A stretch of 64,000 nucleotides of DNA from Budorcas taxicolor (GCF_023091745.1 NC_068920.1:152859622-152923621); one strand, 5' to 3'. Numbered from the stretch's first letter, positions 44,566 through 54,839 are shown. The notes: a model not told the origin generated them from the letters alone. Translations and numbers: made by a program.

Positions 44566-44697
44566 GCTGCTGCTGCTGCTAAGTCACTTCAGTTGTCTCC
44601 GACTCTGTGTGACCCCATAGACGGCAGCACACCAGGCTCTTCTGTCCATGGGATTTTCCAGGCAAGAACACTGGAGTAGGGTGCCATCGCCTTCTCC
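44566..44697 (-). mobile_element. Bov-A monomer, inverted to its neighbour
   Basis: Starts with (GCT)5 and ends 'gccatcgccttctccc'. It lies 14 bases from the plus-strand Bov-A2, forming an inverted pair. Confidence 0.92.
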
Positions 44698-44796
44698 CAA
44701 CACACAATACTGCTATGTATTAAAATACAAAAATTTAATGTAACACTACTATATTTTATTTTATCATCTTTTAATATGTCCAACCTTGTTTTTCTT

Positions 44797-44936
44797 TTTT
44801 AATATAAATTTATTTATTTTAATTGGAGGTTAATTACTTTACAATATTGTATTGGTTTTGCCATACATCAACATGAATCCGCCACAGGTATACACTGTTC
44901 CCCATCCTGAACCCCTCCTCCCTCCTCCCTCCCCGT
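44797..44936 (-). mobile_element. L1 3'UTR fragment, antisense
   Basis: Reverse complement of the ruminant L1 3' end: 'aatataaatttatttatttt', 'ttttgccatacatcaacatg', C-rich tract at 44,908-44,935. Confidence 0.9.
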
Positions 44937-44979
44937 TTAAATATAACAGTTTAGCACAGGGAACTGTACAGCACGGGGA

Positions 44980-45112
44980 ACTCTTCTCAACGCTCTGTGG
45001 TGGGTTTCCTTTCCATTTAGGTCACCACGGAGCACTGAGAAGAGTTCCCTCTGCTGTACAGTAAGTTCTCATTGTTTATCTTTATAATACATAGTACTAA
45101 ATGTCTGGTTGC
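44980..45112 (+). mobile_element. Ancient L1 fragment, unit C
   Basis: 'tttccatttaggtcaccacggagcactgag' and 'gctgtacagtaagttctcatt' match the shared ancient L1. Confidence 0.7.
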
Positions 45113-45124
45113 TTTTTTTGTTTT

Positions 45125-45255
45125 TTGATCTCTGGTTCTTCTGCCTTTTCTAAACCCAGCATGGACATCTGGAAGTTCTCAGTTCATGTAATGCTGAAGC
45201 CTAGCATGCAGGTTTTTGAGAATAATCTTACTAGCATGGGAGATGAGAACAAATG
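45125..45255 (-). mobile_element. BovB fragment, antisense
   Basis: 'gatctctggttcttctgccttttctaaacccagc' is the antisense of the BovB KGRGTRDQ region. Short, diverged. Confidence 0.75.
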
Positions 45256-45525
45256 TCTGGTGGTTTGCAAGGAAAGGAGTAAGACAAGGTTGCTTATTGT
45301 CACCCTGTTTATTTAACTTATGGGCTGAGCACACCATGAGAAGTGCCGGCTGGATGAGTTAGATGCTAGAATCAAGCTTGGTGGGAGAAACATCAACAAT
45401 TTCAGATAGGAGGATGATACTGCTCTAATGGCAGAAAACAAAAAGGAACAAAAAGAACCTCTTGATGAAGGTGAAGGAGGAGAGTGAAAAACCAGATGAA
45501 ATCTAAATATTAAAAAAAACTGAGA
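45256..45525 (+). mobile_element. Old BovB fragment, sense
   Basis: Diverged 'ggagtaagacaaggttgcttattgtcaccctg' and 'aggatgatactgctctaatggcag' are reverse transcriptase-region BovB words. The next element repeats the same region in younger form. Confidence 0.8.
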
Positions 45526-46339
45526 TCAAGATTGCCTGGAGAAATATCAATAACCTCAGATATGCAGATGACATCACCCTTATGGCAAAAAGTGAATAGG
45601 AACTAAAAAGCCTCTTGAAGAAAGTGAAAGAGGAGAGTGAAAAAGTTGGCTTAACACTCGATATTCAGAAAACTAAAATCATGGCATCTGGACCCATCAC
45701 TTCATGACAAATAGATGGGGAAACAGTGGAAACCATGTCAGACTTTATTGGGGGGGGGGCTCCAAAATCACTGCAGATGGTGACTGCAGCCATGAAATTA
45801 AAAGACGCTTATTCCTTGGAAGGAAAGTTATGACCAACCTAGATAGCATATTGAAAAGCAGAGATACTACCTTGCCAACAAAGGTCTGTCTAGTCAAGGT
45901 TATGGTTTTTCCAGTAGTCATGTATGGATGTGAGAGTTGGACTGTGAAGAAAGCTGAGGGTAAAGAATTGATGCTTTTGAACTGTGGTGTTGGAGAAGAC
46001 TCTTGAGAGTCCCTTGGATTGCAACCAGTCCATTCTAAAGGAGATCAGTCCTGGGTGTTCATTGGAAGGACTGATGCAGAAGCTGAAACTCCAGTACTTT
46101 GGCCACCTCATGAGAAGAGTTGACTCATTGGAAAAGACTCTGATGCTGGGAGGGATTGGGGGCAGGAGGAGAAGGGGACGACAGAGGATGAGATGGCTGG
46201 ATGGCATCACCGACTCGATGGACATAAGTTTGAGTGAACTCCGGGAGTTGGTGATGGACAGGGGAGCCTGGCATGCTGTGATTCATGGGTTTGCAAAGAG
46301 TCAGACATGACTGAGCAACTGAGCTGAACTGAACTGAAT
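45526..46339 (+). mobile_element. BovB LINE 3' end, young, sense
   Basis: Encodes pieces from 'RYADDITLMAKSE' to GGRRRRGRQRMRWLDGITDS and ends in (CTGAA)n. 5'-truncated, with stops and a G9 run near 45,751. Confidence 0.92.
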
Positions 46340-46600
46340 ATTCCATTGTGTATATGTACCACATCTTCTTTGTCCATTCATCTGTTGATGGACATCTAGG
46401 GTGCTTCCATGTTCTAGCTATTGTAAATAGTGCTGCAGTGAACACTGGGGGTACATATGTCTTTTTCAATTTTGGTTTCCCTTGGGTATATGCCTAGGAG
46501 TGGGATTGCTGGGTCATGTGGTGGTTTTATTCCTAGTTTTTTAAGGAATCTCCATACCATCTTCCATAGTGGCTGTATCAATTTACATTCCCACTAACAA
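46340..46600 (-). mobile_element. L1 ORF2 3' fragment, antisense
   Basis: Reverse complement of the L1 ORF2 C-terminus (…FTIARTWKHPRCPSTDEWTKK…). Directly abuts the BovB tail. Confidence 0.88.
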
Positions 46601-46645
46601 TTATGTGCCACATTTTTATCTATTCCTCTGTCATAGACGTTTACT

Positions 46646-46892
46646 GTTGTTGTCGTTCAGTTGCCCAGTCATGTTTGACTCTTCGTGACCCCGTGGACTG
46701 CAGCATGTCAGGCCTCCCTGTCTCTCACTATCTCCTGGAGTTTTCCAGAGTTCATGTCCATTGCATCAGTGATGCTATTGAGACATCTTACCCTTGTCTC
46801 ACTCTTCTCCTTCTGCCTTCAGTCTTTCTCAGCATCAGGGTCTTTTCCAGTGAGCTAGCTGTTCACATCCGGTGACCAAAGTATTGGAGCTT
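46646..46892 (-). mobile_element. Older BovB 3' end, antisense
   Basis: Diverged BovB terminal sequence from 'gttgtcgttcagttgcccag' to 'accaaagtattggagc'. The next BovB joins it directly. Confidence 0.82.
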
Positions 46893-47786
46893 TTTTCACC
46901 CTCCTCTTTCACTTTCATCAAGAGGCTTTTTAGCTCCTCTTCACTTTCTGCCATAAGGGTGGTGTCATCTGCATATCTGAGGTTATTGAGATTTCTCCCA
47001 GCAATCTTGATTCCAGCTTGTGTTTCTTCCAGTCCAGTGTTTCTCATGATGTACTCTGCATAGAAGTTAAATAAGCAGGGTGACAATATACAGCCATGAT
47101 GCACTCCTTTTCCTATTTGGAACCAGTCTGTTGTTCCATGTCCAGTTCTCACTGTTGCTTCCTGACCTGCATACAGGTTTCTCAAGAAGCAGGTCAGGTG
47201 GTCTGGTATTCCCATCTCTTTCAGAATTTTCCACAGTTTATTGTGATCCACACAGTCAAAGGCTTTGGCATAGTCAATAAAGCAGAAATAGATGTTTTTC
47301 TGGAGCTCTCTTGCTTTTTTGATGATCCAGTGGATGTTGGCAATTTGATCTCTGGTTCCTCTGCCTTTTCTAAAACCAGCTTGAACATCTGGAAGTTCAC
47401 GGTTCACGTATTGCTGAAGCCTGGCTTGCAGAATTTTGAGCATTACTTTACTAGCGTGTGAGATGAGTGCAATTGTGCGGTAGTTTGAGTATTCTTTGGC
47501 ATTGCTTTTCTTTGGGATTGGAATGAAAACTGACCTTTTCCAGTCCTGTGGCCACTGCTGAGTTTTCCAAATGTGCTGGCATATTGAGTGCAGCACTTTC
47601 ACAGCATCATCTTTCAGGATTTGAAATAACTCAACTGGAATTCCATCACCTCCACTAGCTTTGTTCCTAATGATGCTTTCTAAGGCCCACTTGACTTCAC
47701 ATTCCAGGATGTCTGGCTCTAGATTAGTGATCACACCATCATGATTATCTGGGTCGTGAAGCTCTTTTTTGCATAGTTCTTCTGTG

Positions 47787-47996
47787 ACTTCCCTGGTGGC
47801 TCAGATGGTAAAGCGTCTGTCTACAATGCAGGAGACCTGGGTTCGAGCCCTGGATTGGGAAGATCCCCTGGAGAAGGAAATGGCAATCCACTCCAGTACT
47901 GTTGCCTGGAAAATCCCATGGACAGAGGAGCCTGGTACACTACAGTCTATGGGTCACAAAGAGTTGGACACGACTGAGCAACTTCACTTCACTTCA
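47787..47996 (+). mobile_element. Bov-tA SINE nested in BovB
   Basis: 'acttccctggtggctcagatgg' to an (ACTTC)n tail; cttctgtg is duplicated at 47,779-47,786 and 47,997-48,004. Confidence 0.94.
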
Positions 47997-49338
47997 CTTC
48001 TGTGTATTCTTGGCACCTCTTCTTAATATCTTCTGCTTTGGTTAGGTCCATACCATTTCTGTCCTTTATCGAGCCCATCTTTGCATGAAATGTTCCCTTG
48101 GTATCTCTAATTTTCTTGAAGAGATCTCTAGTCTTTCCCATTCTGTTGTTTGCCTCTATTTCTTTGGATTGATCACTGAAGAAGGCTTTCTTATGTCTCC
48201 TTGCTATTCTCTGGAACTCTGCATTCAGATGCTTATATCTTTCCTTTTCTCCTTTGCTTTTTGCTTCTCTTCTTTTCATGGATATTTGTAAGGCCTCCCC
48301 AGGCAGTCATTTTGCTTTTTTGCATTTCTTTTCCATGGGGATGGTCTTGATCCTTGTCTCCTGTACAATGTCACGAACTTCTGTCCATAGTTCATCAGGC
48401 ACTCTGTCTATCAGATCTAGTCCCTTAAATTTATTTCTCACTTCCACTGTATAATCATAAGGGATTTTATTTAGGTCATACCCGAATGGTCTAGCAGTTT
48501 TCTCCACTTTCTTCAGTTTAAGTCTGAATTTGGTGATAAGGAGTTCTGATCTGAGCCACAGTCAGCTCTCGGTCTTGTTTTTGCTGACTGTATAGAGCTT
48601 CTCCATCTTTGGCTGCAAAGAATATAATCAATCTGATTTTGGTGTTAACCACCTGGTGATGTCCACATGTAGAGTCTTCTCTTGTGTTGTTGGAATAGAG
48701 TGTTTTTTATGACCAGTGCGTTCTCTTGACAAAACTCTATTAGCCTTTGCCCTGCTTCATTACATACTCCAAGGCCAAATTTGCCTGTTACTCCAGGTGT
48801 TTCTTGACTTCCTTCTTTTGCATTCCAGTCCCCTATAATGAAAAGAACATCTTTTTTGGGTGTTAGTTCTAAAAAGTCTTGTAGGTCTAATTAAGAACCG
48901 TTCAACTTCAGCTTCTTCAGTGTTACTGGTTGGGGCATAGGCTTGGATTACCTTGATATTGAATGGTTTGCCCTGGAACGAACAGAGACCACTCTGTCGT
49001 TTTAGAGATTGCATCCAAGTACTGCGTTTCAAACTCTTTTGTTGACCATGATGGCTACTCCATTTCTTCTGAGGGATTTCTGCCGGCAGTAGTAGATATG
49101 ATGATGATCTGAGTTAAATTCACTCATTCCAGTCCCTTTTAGTTTGTTGATTCCTAAAGTGTCAATGTTCACTCTTGCCATCTCCTGTTTGACCACTTCC
49201 AATTTGTCTTGATTCATGGACCTAACATTCCAGGTTCCTATGCAATAAATATTGCTCTTTACAGCATCGGACCTTGCTTCTATCACCAGTCACATCCATA
49301 ACTGGGTATTGTTTTTGCTATGGCTCCATCCCTTCATT

Positions 49339-49515
49339 CTTTTTTTTTTTTTTTTAGTTTAAACACATTACTAAAACTCCATCAAATTTTATTATAAATG
49401 AACAATATTTTCCATATTATGACAAGTCTTGTCATTTTCCTTCAACCAGACATTACTTAAATTTAGAACCTTGTGATTCTTACATGTTAATAACACCACC
49501 CACTTACTTATGTCT
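49339..49515 (-). pseudogene. 5'-truncated retrocopy of an unidentified mRNA 3' end
   Basis: It begins on the plus strand with about 19 T, which is a poly(A) tail on the minus strand. About 28 bases before that tail the minus strand has AATAAA. The remaining ~130 bases match none of the repeats in this window, and BovB sequence continues on both sides ('ccttcattctt' / 'tcttctggagttatttc'). This is the layout of a processed pseudogene limited to 3'UTR. I do not recognise the parent gene. Confidence 0.65.
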
Positions 49516-50048
49516 TCTGGAGTTATTTCTCCACTGATCTCCAGTAGCATATTGGGCACCTACCGACCCAGGGAGTTCCCCTTTCAGTAGCCTATCATTT
49601 TAACTTTTCATACTGTTCATGGGGTTCTCAAGGCAAGAATATTGAAGTGGTTTGCCATTCCCTTCTCCAGTGGACCACATTCTGTCAGACCTCTCCATCA
49701 TGACCCTCCCATCTTAGATGGCCCCCACACAGCATGGCTTAGTTTTTTGAGTTAGACAAGGCTGTGGTCCATGTGATCATATTGGCTAGTTTTTTGCGAT
49801 TTTGGTTTCAGTGTCTCTGCCCTCTGATGCCCTCTCGCAACACCTACATCTTACTTGGGTTTCTCTTACCTTGGACATGGGGTATCTCTTCACGGCTGCT
49901 CCAGCAAAGCGCAGCTGCTGCTCCTTACCTTGGATGAGGGGTATCTCCTCACTGCCACCCCTCCTGACCTTCGATGTGGAGTAGCTCCTCTCAGCCCTCC
50001 TTGCCCATGCAGCCACTGCTCCTTGGACATGGGGTTGCTCCTCTCAGC

Positions 50049-50869
50049 CAGTAATGGAATATTACTCAGCCATAAAAAGAAACACATTTGAGTCAGTTCT
50101 AATGAGGTGGATGAACCTAGAGTGCATTATACAGAGTGAAGTAAGTCATAAAGAGAAAGATAAATATCACATACTAATGCATATATATGGAATCTAGAAA
50201 GATGGTACCAAATAATTTATTTGTAGGGCAGCAGTGGAGAAACAGACATGGAGAACAGATTTATGGACATGGGGAGAGGGGAGGAGAGGATTTGAGGTAT
50301 GAAGATGTGGCAGATATATACAATGGAATATTACACATCCAAAAAACTGGATCAAGTTATGCCATTTTCTGAGACATAGACTGACCTACAGACTGTCATA
50401 TAGAGTGAAGTAAGTCAGACAGAGAAAAAAAATATCGTATGTTAATGCATATATATGGAATCTGGAAAACAGTACTGATGAACCTATTTCTAGGTCAGGA
50501 ATAGAGATGCTAACAGATGCAGAGAACAGACCTATGGACACACCAGGAAAGGAGAGGGTGGCACAAATTGGGAGAAGGATTGACACATATACACTACCGT
50601 GTGTAACATAGACAACTAGTGGGAAGCAGCTATATAACACAGGGAACTTAGCTCAGTGTTCTGTGATGACCTAGATGGGTGAGAAGGCTGGTGGTGGGAG
50701 GCAGACTCAAGAGGGAGGAAATACATGTATACTTACAGCTGATTCATGTTGCTGTACATCAGAACCGACACTACATTCTAAAGCAATTATCCTCCATGTA
50801 AAGTAAAAAAAATAAAATAAAATAAAATCTGAAAAAAAAGAAAAATATATAAAAAACAAAATTAAATAA
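50049..50869 (+). mobile_element. Ancient L1 3' region before unit D
   Basis: 'gtaatggaatattactcagccataaaaag', 'gtcagacagagaaaaa' and 'tgacctagatgggtgagaagg' match L1 3' sequence, with an A-rich tail to about 50,870. Confidence 0.82.
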
Positions 50870-51048
50870 AATATGTAAATGAGAGGAGAAACATAAATAC
50901 TGCCAGCTGTGCAATTTCTCAGTTTAATACACAAAATTTATAATCAAGAATATCAACTCAAAGTTAACAATTTATACTAATGAATTGTAAGGAAGTAGAC
51001 AATAACTGTCATAGGATGCAATCCAAGTTATAAAATATTAACTGAGAA

Positions 51049-51054
51049 TTTATT
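51049..51054 (-). terminator. Poly(A) signal AATAAA for OR1J unit D
   Basis: 58 bases past the stop codon; the shorter distance comes from a deletion of about 20 bases in the 3' flank. Confidence 0.55.
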
Positions 51055-51111
51055 CCATGCCAGGATCTGGGATTCTGTTAACACATGTGTCTGTTATAAG
51101 ATGAGCAAATG

Positions 51112-52053
51112 TCATTGAGATAAGAGTTTTGCCCTGTGCAAGAGTCTCTCCAGGGCCCCCTTCATGTCCCTGTTCCTTAGGCTATAAATGAAAGGGTTCA
51201 GCAGAGGAGTGACCACTGTGTACATCACAGAGGCAACGGTGCTCTTGTCCCTGGAGGTGTTGGATGAGGGGAAAAAATACAGTCCAATAATTGTTCCATA
51301 ATACAGAGACACCACAGAGAGGTGGGAGCCACATGTGGACAATGCTTTGCAGATCCCCTTGGTGGAGGGGACCTTCAGGATGGTGGCCCCAATGTGTCCG
51401 TAAGAGATCAGGATGCATACTAATGGGAGGACGATGACAGCCACTCCTACTGTGAAAATGGCCAGCTCATTGAGGGATGTGTCTGAGCAGGAGAGCTTCA
51501 GCAGGGCATCAAGGTCACAGAAGAAATGGGGGATGCTGTGGTCAGCACAAAAGGACAGCTGGGTCAGGAGGAGGGTGTGACACAGGGCATTGGCACAGGA
51601 GAGAATCCAGGACACAGTTACTAGTAAGGTGCACAGCCCCTGTCCCATGACGGTGCTGTAGTGGAGAGGGTGGCAGATGGCCACATACCGATCATAGGCC
51701 ATTGAGGTGAGCAGGAAATTGTCCAAATCGGTAAAAAATATGAAAAAATACATCTGTGTTATGCATCCTGCATAGGGGATGGATTGATCCTGAGTCTGCA
51801 TGTTTATCAGCATTTTAGGGACAGTGACAGATGAAAAGGAGATATCAGTGAGGGCCAAGTGGCTGAGGAAGAAGTACATGGGGGTGTGGAGACGAGGGTC
51901 CAGCCTGATGAGCAGGATGATGAGTAGGTTGCCCAGAACTGTGGTCAGGTACACGCCCAGGAACAGGGCAAAGAACATGCCCTGCTGCTCTGGCCGGATG
52001 GGGAGCCCCAGGAGGAGGAACTCGGACACGCTGCTCTGGTTCTCCTTCCTCAT
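51112..52053 (-). CDS. OR1J: Olfactory receptor, OR1J family, intact (unit D)
   Basis: 313-residue intact odorant GPCR. Family marks as in the sister genes: NQS sequon (5-7), GN (41-42), LHTPMYFFL (55-63), MAYDRYVAIC (118-127), SY (217-218), KALSTCGSHL (236-245), PLLNPFIYSLRN (283-294). Private residues include Pro53, Ile71, Ile105, Asn112 and Asn265. Of the copies here it looks closest to the human OR1J proteins I remember (MRKENQSS start, FFIFFTDLDNF in TM3), and may be the least changed from the ancestral gene. The ATG at 52,053 is 16 bases after the splice acceptor. Membrane odorant receptor expected to act through Golf; the ligand is unknown. Confidence 0.95.
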   Translation of the reverse strand: MRKENQSSVSEFLLLGLPIRPEQQGMFFALFLGVYLTTVLGNLLIILLIRLDPRLHTPMYFFLSHLALTDISFSSVTVPKMLINMQTQDQSIPYAGCITQMYFFIFFTDLDNFLLTSMAYDRYVAICHPLHYSTVMGQGLCTLLVTVSWILSCANALCHTLLLTQLSFCADHSIPHFFCDLDALLKLSCSDTSLNELAIFTVGVAVIVLPLVCILISYGHIGATILKVPSTKGICKALSTCGSHLSVVSLYYGTIIGLYFFPSSNTSRDKSTVASVMYTVVTPLLNPFIYSLRNRDMKGALERLLHRAKLLSQ

Positions 52054-52090
52054 GCTCCTCTCTTGTCTGCTGGGGGAGAAACGACAGTTA
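52054..52090 (-). promoter_or_regulatory. Predicted splice acceptor of OR1J unit D
   Basis: Minus strand 'ctgtcgtttctcccccag' with AG at 52,071-52,070, then 16 bases and ATG. Confidence 0.6.
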
Positions 52091-52664
52091 AAGAAGCAGA
52101 AACTAACAATCAGGCAGATCAAAATGAATCCCTAGCATAGCAGAGGGATGTTAAATTAAAATCTACCTCATTTCTATTTTGTTTCTCTACCTTTAAGAAC
52201 AGTCATAAGGTTTGAACTTTAGGTTGTGACAATTGAACTTTTGAAATTTGAAAATCCTTTAGTAAGTATAGTGAGGAAGTTTCAACAAATTCTCAAAGGA
52301 AAGTGGATCAAAAATAGTCAAAGTTTCCATTATGTATAAAGATTGAAGGAAAAAGAAGCTTATCTGCTGGTTGAACTCAGAGTGCCTTAGAGCTCAGTCT
52401 TGCAATATCACTGCTTTACGAAGCAAACTTATTACTGGCAGTTGCATATTTTTTCCTAGTACTTGTATTTTTCATTCTCCAGTCTCCTCCTGATCCAACA
52501 AGTTCCCATGACCCCTTGAACTTCCACAATTCATAGTAAAAAATGCTGTTGTCAATAGGTGTCAAAGAGATAAACCATGATATGTCTTTTCCTCCACCAC
52601 CATCTTTAGAAACTTATAATAAGAAATGACATAAGCCAAGAGCACAAAGAGGTGATGACCACCT

Positions 52665-52666
<2 letters not shown>
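52091..52666. other. OR1J 5' flank of unit D, no gene
   Basis: Homologous to the other flanks and without the CHR SINE ('aaaaatagtcaaagtttccattatgtataaag'). Nothing else recognised. Confidence 0.6.

Positions 52667-52712
<46 letters not shown>
52667..52712 (+). repeat. (AC)23 microsatellite, unit D
   Basis: 46 bases of uninterrupted AC, the longest of the four homologous tracts. Confidence 0.97.
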
Positions 52713-52716
<4 letters not shown>

Positions 52717-52804
52717 TTTTGGTTGAAAGAGACTAAGTTCTACTCTGAAATTTATGCTCAAGTGATCTAGTTGCAGGGAATAAGGACTGGTTTCTCAGCT
52801 TCTC

Positions 52805-53005
52805 TGGGCCTTCCCTGGTGGCTCAGATGGTAAAGAACCTGCCTGCAATCCAATGGGGGAGACCCAGGTTCAATTTCTGGGTTGGGAAGATCCCCTGGAG
52901 AAGGCAATGGCAACCCACTCCAGTATTCTTGCCTGGAGAATTCTATGGACAGAAAAGCCTGGTGGCTACAGCCAGTGGGGTCACAGAGAGTCAGACAAAA
53001 TGGCT
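52805..53005 (+). mobile_element. Bov-tA SINE with 10-bp target duplication
   Basis: 'tgggccttccctggtggctc' head; tcagcttctc is repeated at 52,795-52,804 and 53,006-53,015. Confidence 0.93.
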
Positions 53006-53075
53006 TCAGCTTCTCGATAGGATACTCCAAGACCAGATTAGCCACCACATCTGTGTTCCCGAACCTCTCACCAGG

Positions 53076-53295
53076 GACTTCCCTGGTGGCTCAGATGGTA
53101 AAGCGTCTGTCTACAATGCCGGAGACCCAGGTTCGAGCCCTGGGTTGGGAAGATCCCCTGGAGAAGGAAATGGCAACCCACTCCAGTACTATTGCCTGGA
53201 AAATCCCATGGACGGAGGAGCCTCGTAGGCTTCAGTCTATGGGGTCGCAGAGTCGGACATGACTGAGTGACTTCACTTCACTTTCACTTACTTTC
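53076..53295 (+). mobile_element. Bov-tA SINE with long target duplication
   Basis: 'ggacttccctggtggctcag' head and (ACTTC)n-like tail. Flanked by an approximately 25-base duplication with two mismatches (53,051-53,075 and 53,296-53,320), both copies ending in 'aacctctcaccag'. Confidence 0.92.
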
Positions 53296-53504
53296 TGTGG
53301 TCCCAAACCTCTCACCAGCATCAGGGCGAAATAAGCAGACTCCTCAATCCACAGTTTCAGAATTGGAAATATTAAGACTATGCTCTGCCCACCAGGGAGG
53401 GGACCACAGGGACTGGGCACCAAGTTCTTGGCTAGAGACATGCATTAAACATCTATTAATTACTCAGTTTTCTTTATACTCCCTTCAGGAAAGATGCTCC
53501 CAGG

Positions 53505-53665
53505 CAGTGGTCCCTAAACTTCAACATTCCCCAGAACCCCTTGGGAGCTTGTTAACGATGAAGATCCCAGCTCCACCTCCAGTGATGCTCATTCATGAGC
53601 TCCAGGGCCAGGGAATTCTGAGGCATGTGATCCTAAGGGCCGATATTGAGGAAACACTGTCCTGA
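53505..53665 (+). mobile_element. MER5-like hAT fragment, unit D
   Basis: 'ggcagtggtccctaaacttc' to 'gatcctaagggccgatattg', homologous to the three other copies. Confidence 0.55.
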
Positions 53666-53940
53666 GGAAGAACATCAGGGTGATGCCCTGTGGGTGTGAG
53701 CCCAAAGGAGATGTGGAAAGATCTCCTTACTGCCCCTTCCCCATGGCTTAATGTTTCCTCTAGTTAGGTCATAGCTTGGATATAGGGATGGATTTTTTTC
53801 TCCCAAGTGGGAATTCCTTTTTGATTTGATGCTTTTAAAATTAATTCTGCTTTATGATGGGAATCCAAATACAACAACATAGACATAAAAACAAAGGAGA
53901 GAGTCAAAGTACTTCACCCATCCACTATTTATTTATCCTT

Positions 53941-54050
53941 CTAAGATGGTTTTTTAAATTAATTTATTTAAATTAGAGGGTAATTACTTTACAATATTGT
54001 GATGGTTTTTACCTTACATCAACATGAATCAGCCATAGGTATACATATTT
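53941..54050 (-). mobile_element. L1 3'UTR fragment, antisense
   Basis: 'ttaatttatttaaattagagggtaattac' and 'accttacatcaacatgaatcagcc' are the antisense L1 3' end, inserted in the shared flank of unit D. Confidence 0.85.
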
Positions 54051-54159
54051 CCATAAATGAACTTCACTTTATATGGTAATTTATAGTTTTCTTTTCCTAA
54101 TGTAATTTATTATAATAATTGTATATATACTTCTATGCATTTCAGTACATAATGCATCT

Positions 54160-54555
54160 GTTCTTCAAAACAAACCCTTTTGAAAAAAATTTTATTGGAC
54201 TATAGTTGCTTTACAATGCTGTGTTATTTTCTGCTATACAGGAAAATGAATCAACCATATGCACACGTACACCCCTCTGTTTTTGGATTTCCTCCCCATT
54301 TAGGTCACCATAGAGCACTGAGCTGAGTTCCTTATGCTCTACAGTATGTTCTCATTAGTTATCTTTTTTATACATAGTAGTAAATGTCCATCAAGAGAGG
54401 AGTAGATAAAGATTTGGTACTTATATACAATGGAATATTAATCAGCCATAAAATGGAACAAAATTGTTCCATATGAGGAGACATGGATGGACTTACAGAC
54501 TGTCATACAGAGTGAACTAAGACAGAAAGAGAAAAACAAATATCACATATTAACA
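54160..54555 (+). mobile_element. Ancient L1 fragment, unit D
   Basis: Shared ancient L1: 'attggactatagttgctttacaatgctgtg', 'taggtcaccatagagcactgag', 'gtcatacagagtgaactaag'. Confidence 0.8.
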
Positions 54556-54559
54556 CAAA

Positions 54560-54838
54560 AAAAGGGAAGGACTGATGTTGAAGGTGAAACTCCAATACTT
54601 TGGCCACCTGATGCAAAGAACTGACTCATCGGAAAAGACCCTGATGTTGGGAAAGATTGAAGGTGGGAGGAGAAAGGGATGACAGAGGATGAGATAGTTG
54701 GATGGAACCACCAACTCAATGGACATGCATTTGAGTAAGCTGCGGTATTTGGGGATGGACAGGGAAGCCTGACATGTTGCAGCCCATGGGGTCACTAAGA
54801 GTAGGACACAACTGAGTGACTGAAATGAGCTGAACTGA
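54560..54838 (+). mobile_element. BovB LINE 3' end
   Basis: 'gaaactccaatactttggcc' through 'gagtgactgaaatgagctgaactgaac'; short 5'-truncated BovB. Confidence 0.9.
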
Positions 54839-54839
54839 A

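Larger units (their letters stand above)
46893..50048 (-). mobile_element. BovB LINE with endonuclease and RT, nearly complete 5' side
   Basis: The longest BovB here. On the minus strand it has a GC-rich 5' part (49,517-50,048), the start of the endonuclease (IGTWNVRSMNQDKLEVVKQE at 49,03x-49,286), linker pieces, and a long open reverse transcriptase frame (46,835-47,734: SGGDGIPVELFQILKDDAVK, FRKGRGTRDQIANIHWIIKK, LNNLRYADDTTLMAESEEE). The C-terminal domain and 3' end are missing: it stops after the LMKVKEE region and joins an older BovB tail. Stops and frameshifts make it dead. Interrupted by a Bov-tA (47,787-47,996) and an mRNA-like retrocopy (49,339-49,515). Confidence 0.92.
36953..50869. 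repeat. Duplication unit C
   Basis: OR1J gene, shared flank and ancient L1, enlarged by several BovB, SINE and L1 insertions between 40.0 and 50.0 kb. Lacks the CHR SINE and older BovB of A and B. Confidence 0.75.
50870..54555. repeat. Duplication unit D (internally deleted)
   Basis: OR1J gene, shared flank, then a jump near 54,150 from sequence like 19,380 in unit A to sequence like 25,640, so about 2 kb of ancestral flank is missing. Confidence 0.75.

Noticed and set aside
12773..54555. A new biological system or operon-like cassette
   Set aside because: All recognisable genes are olfactory receptors and everything else named is a known class of transposable element or unassigned flank.
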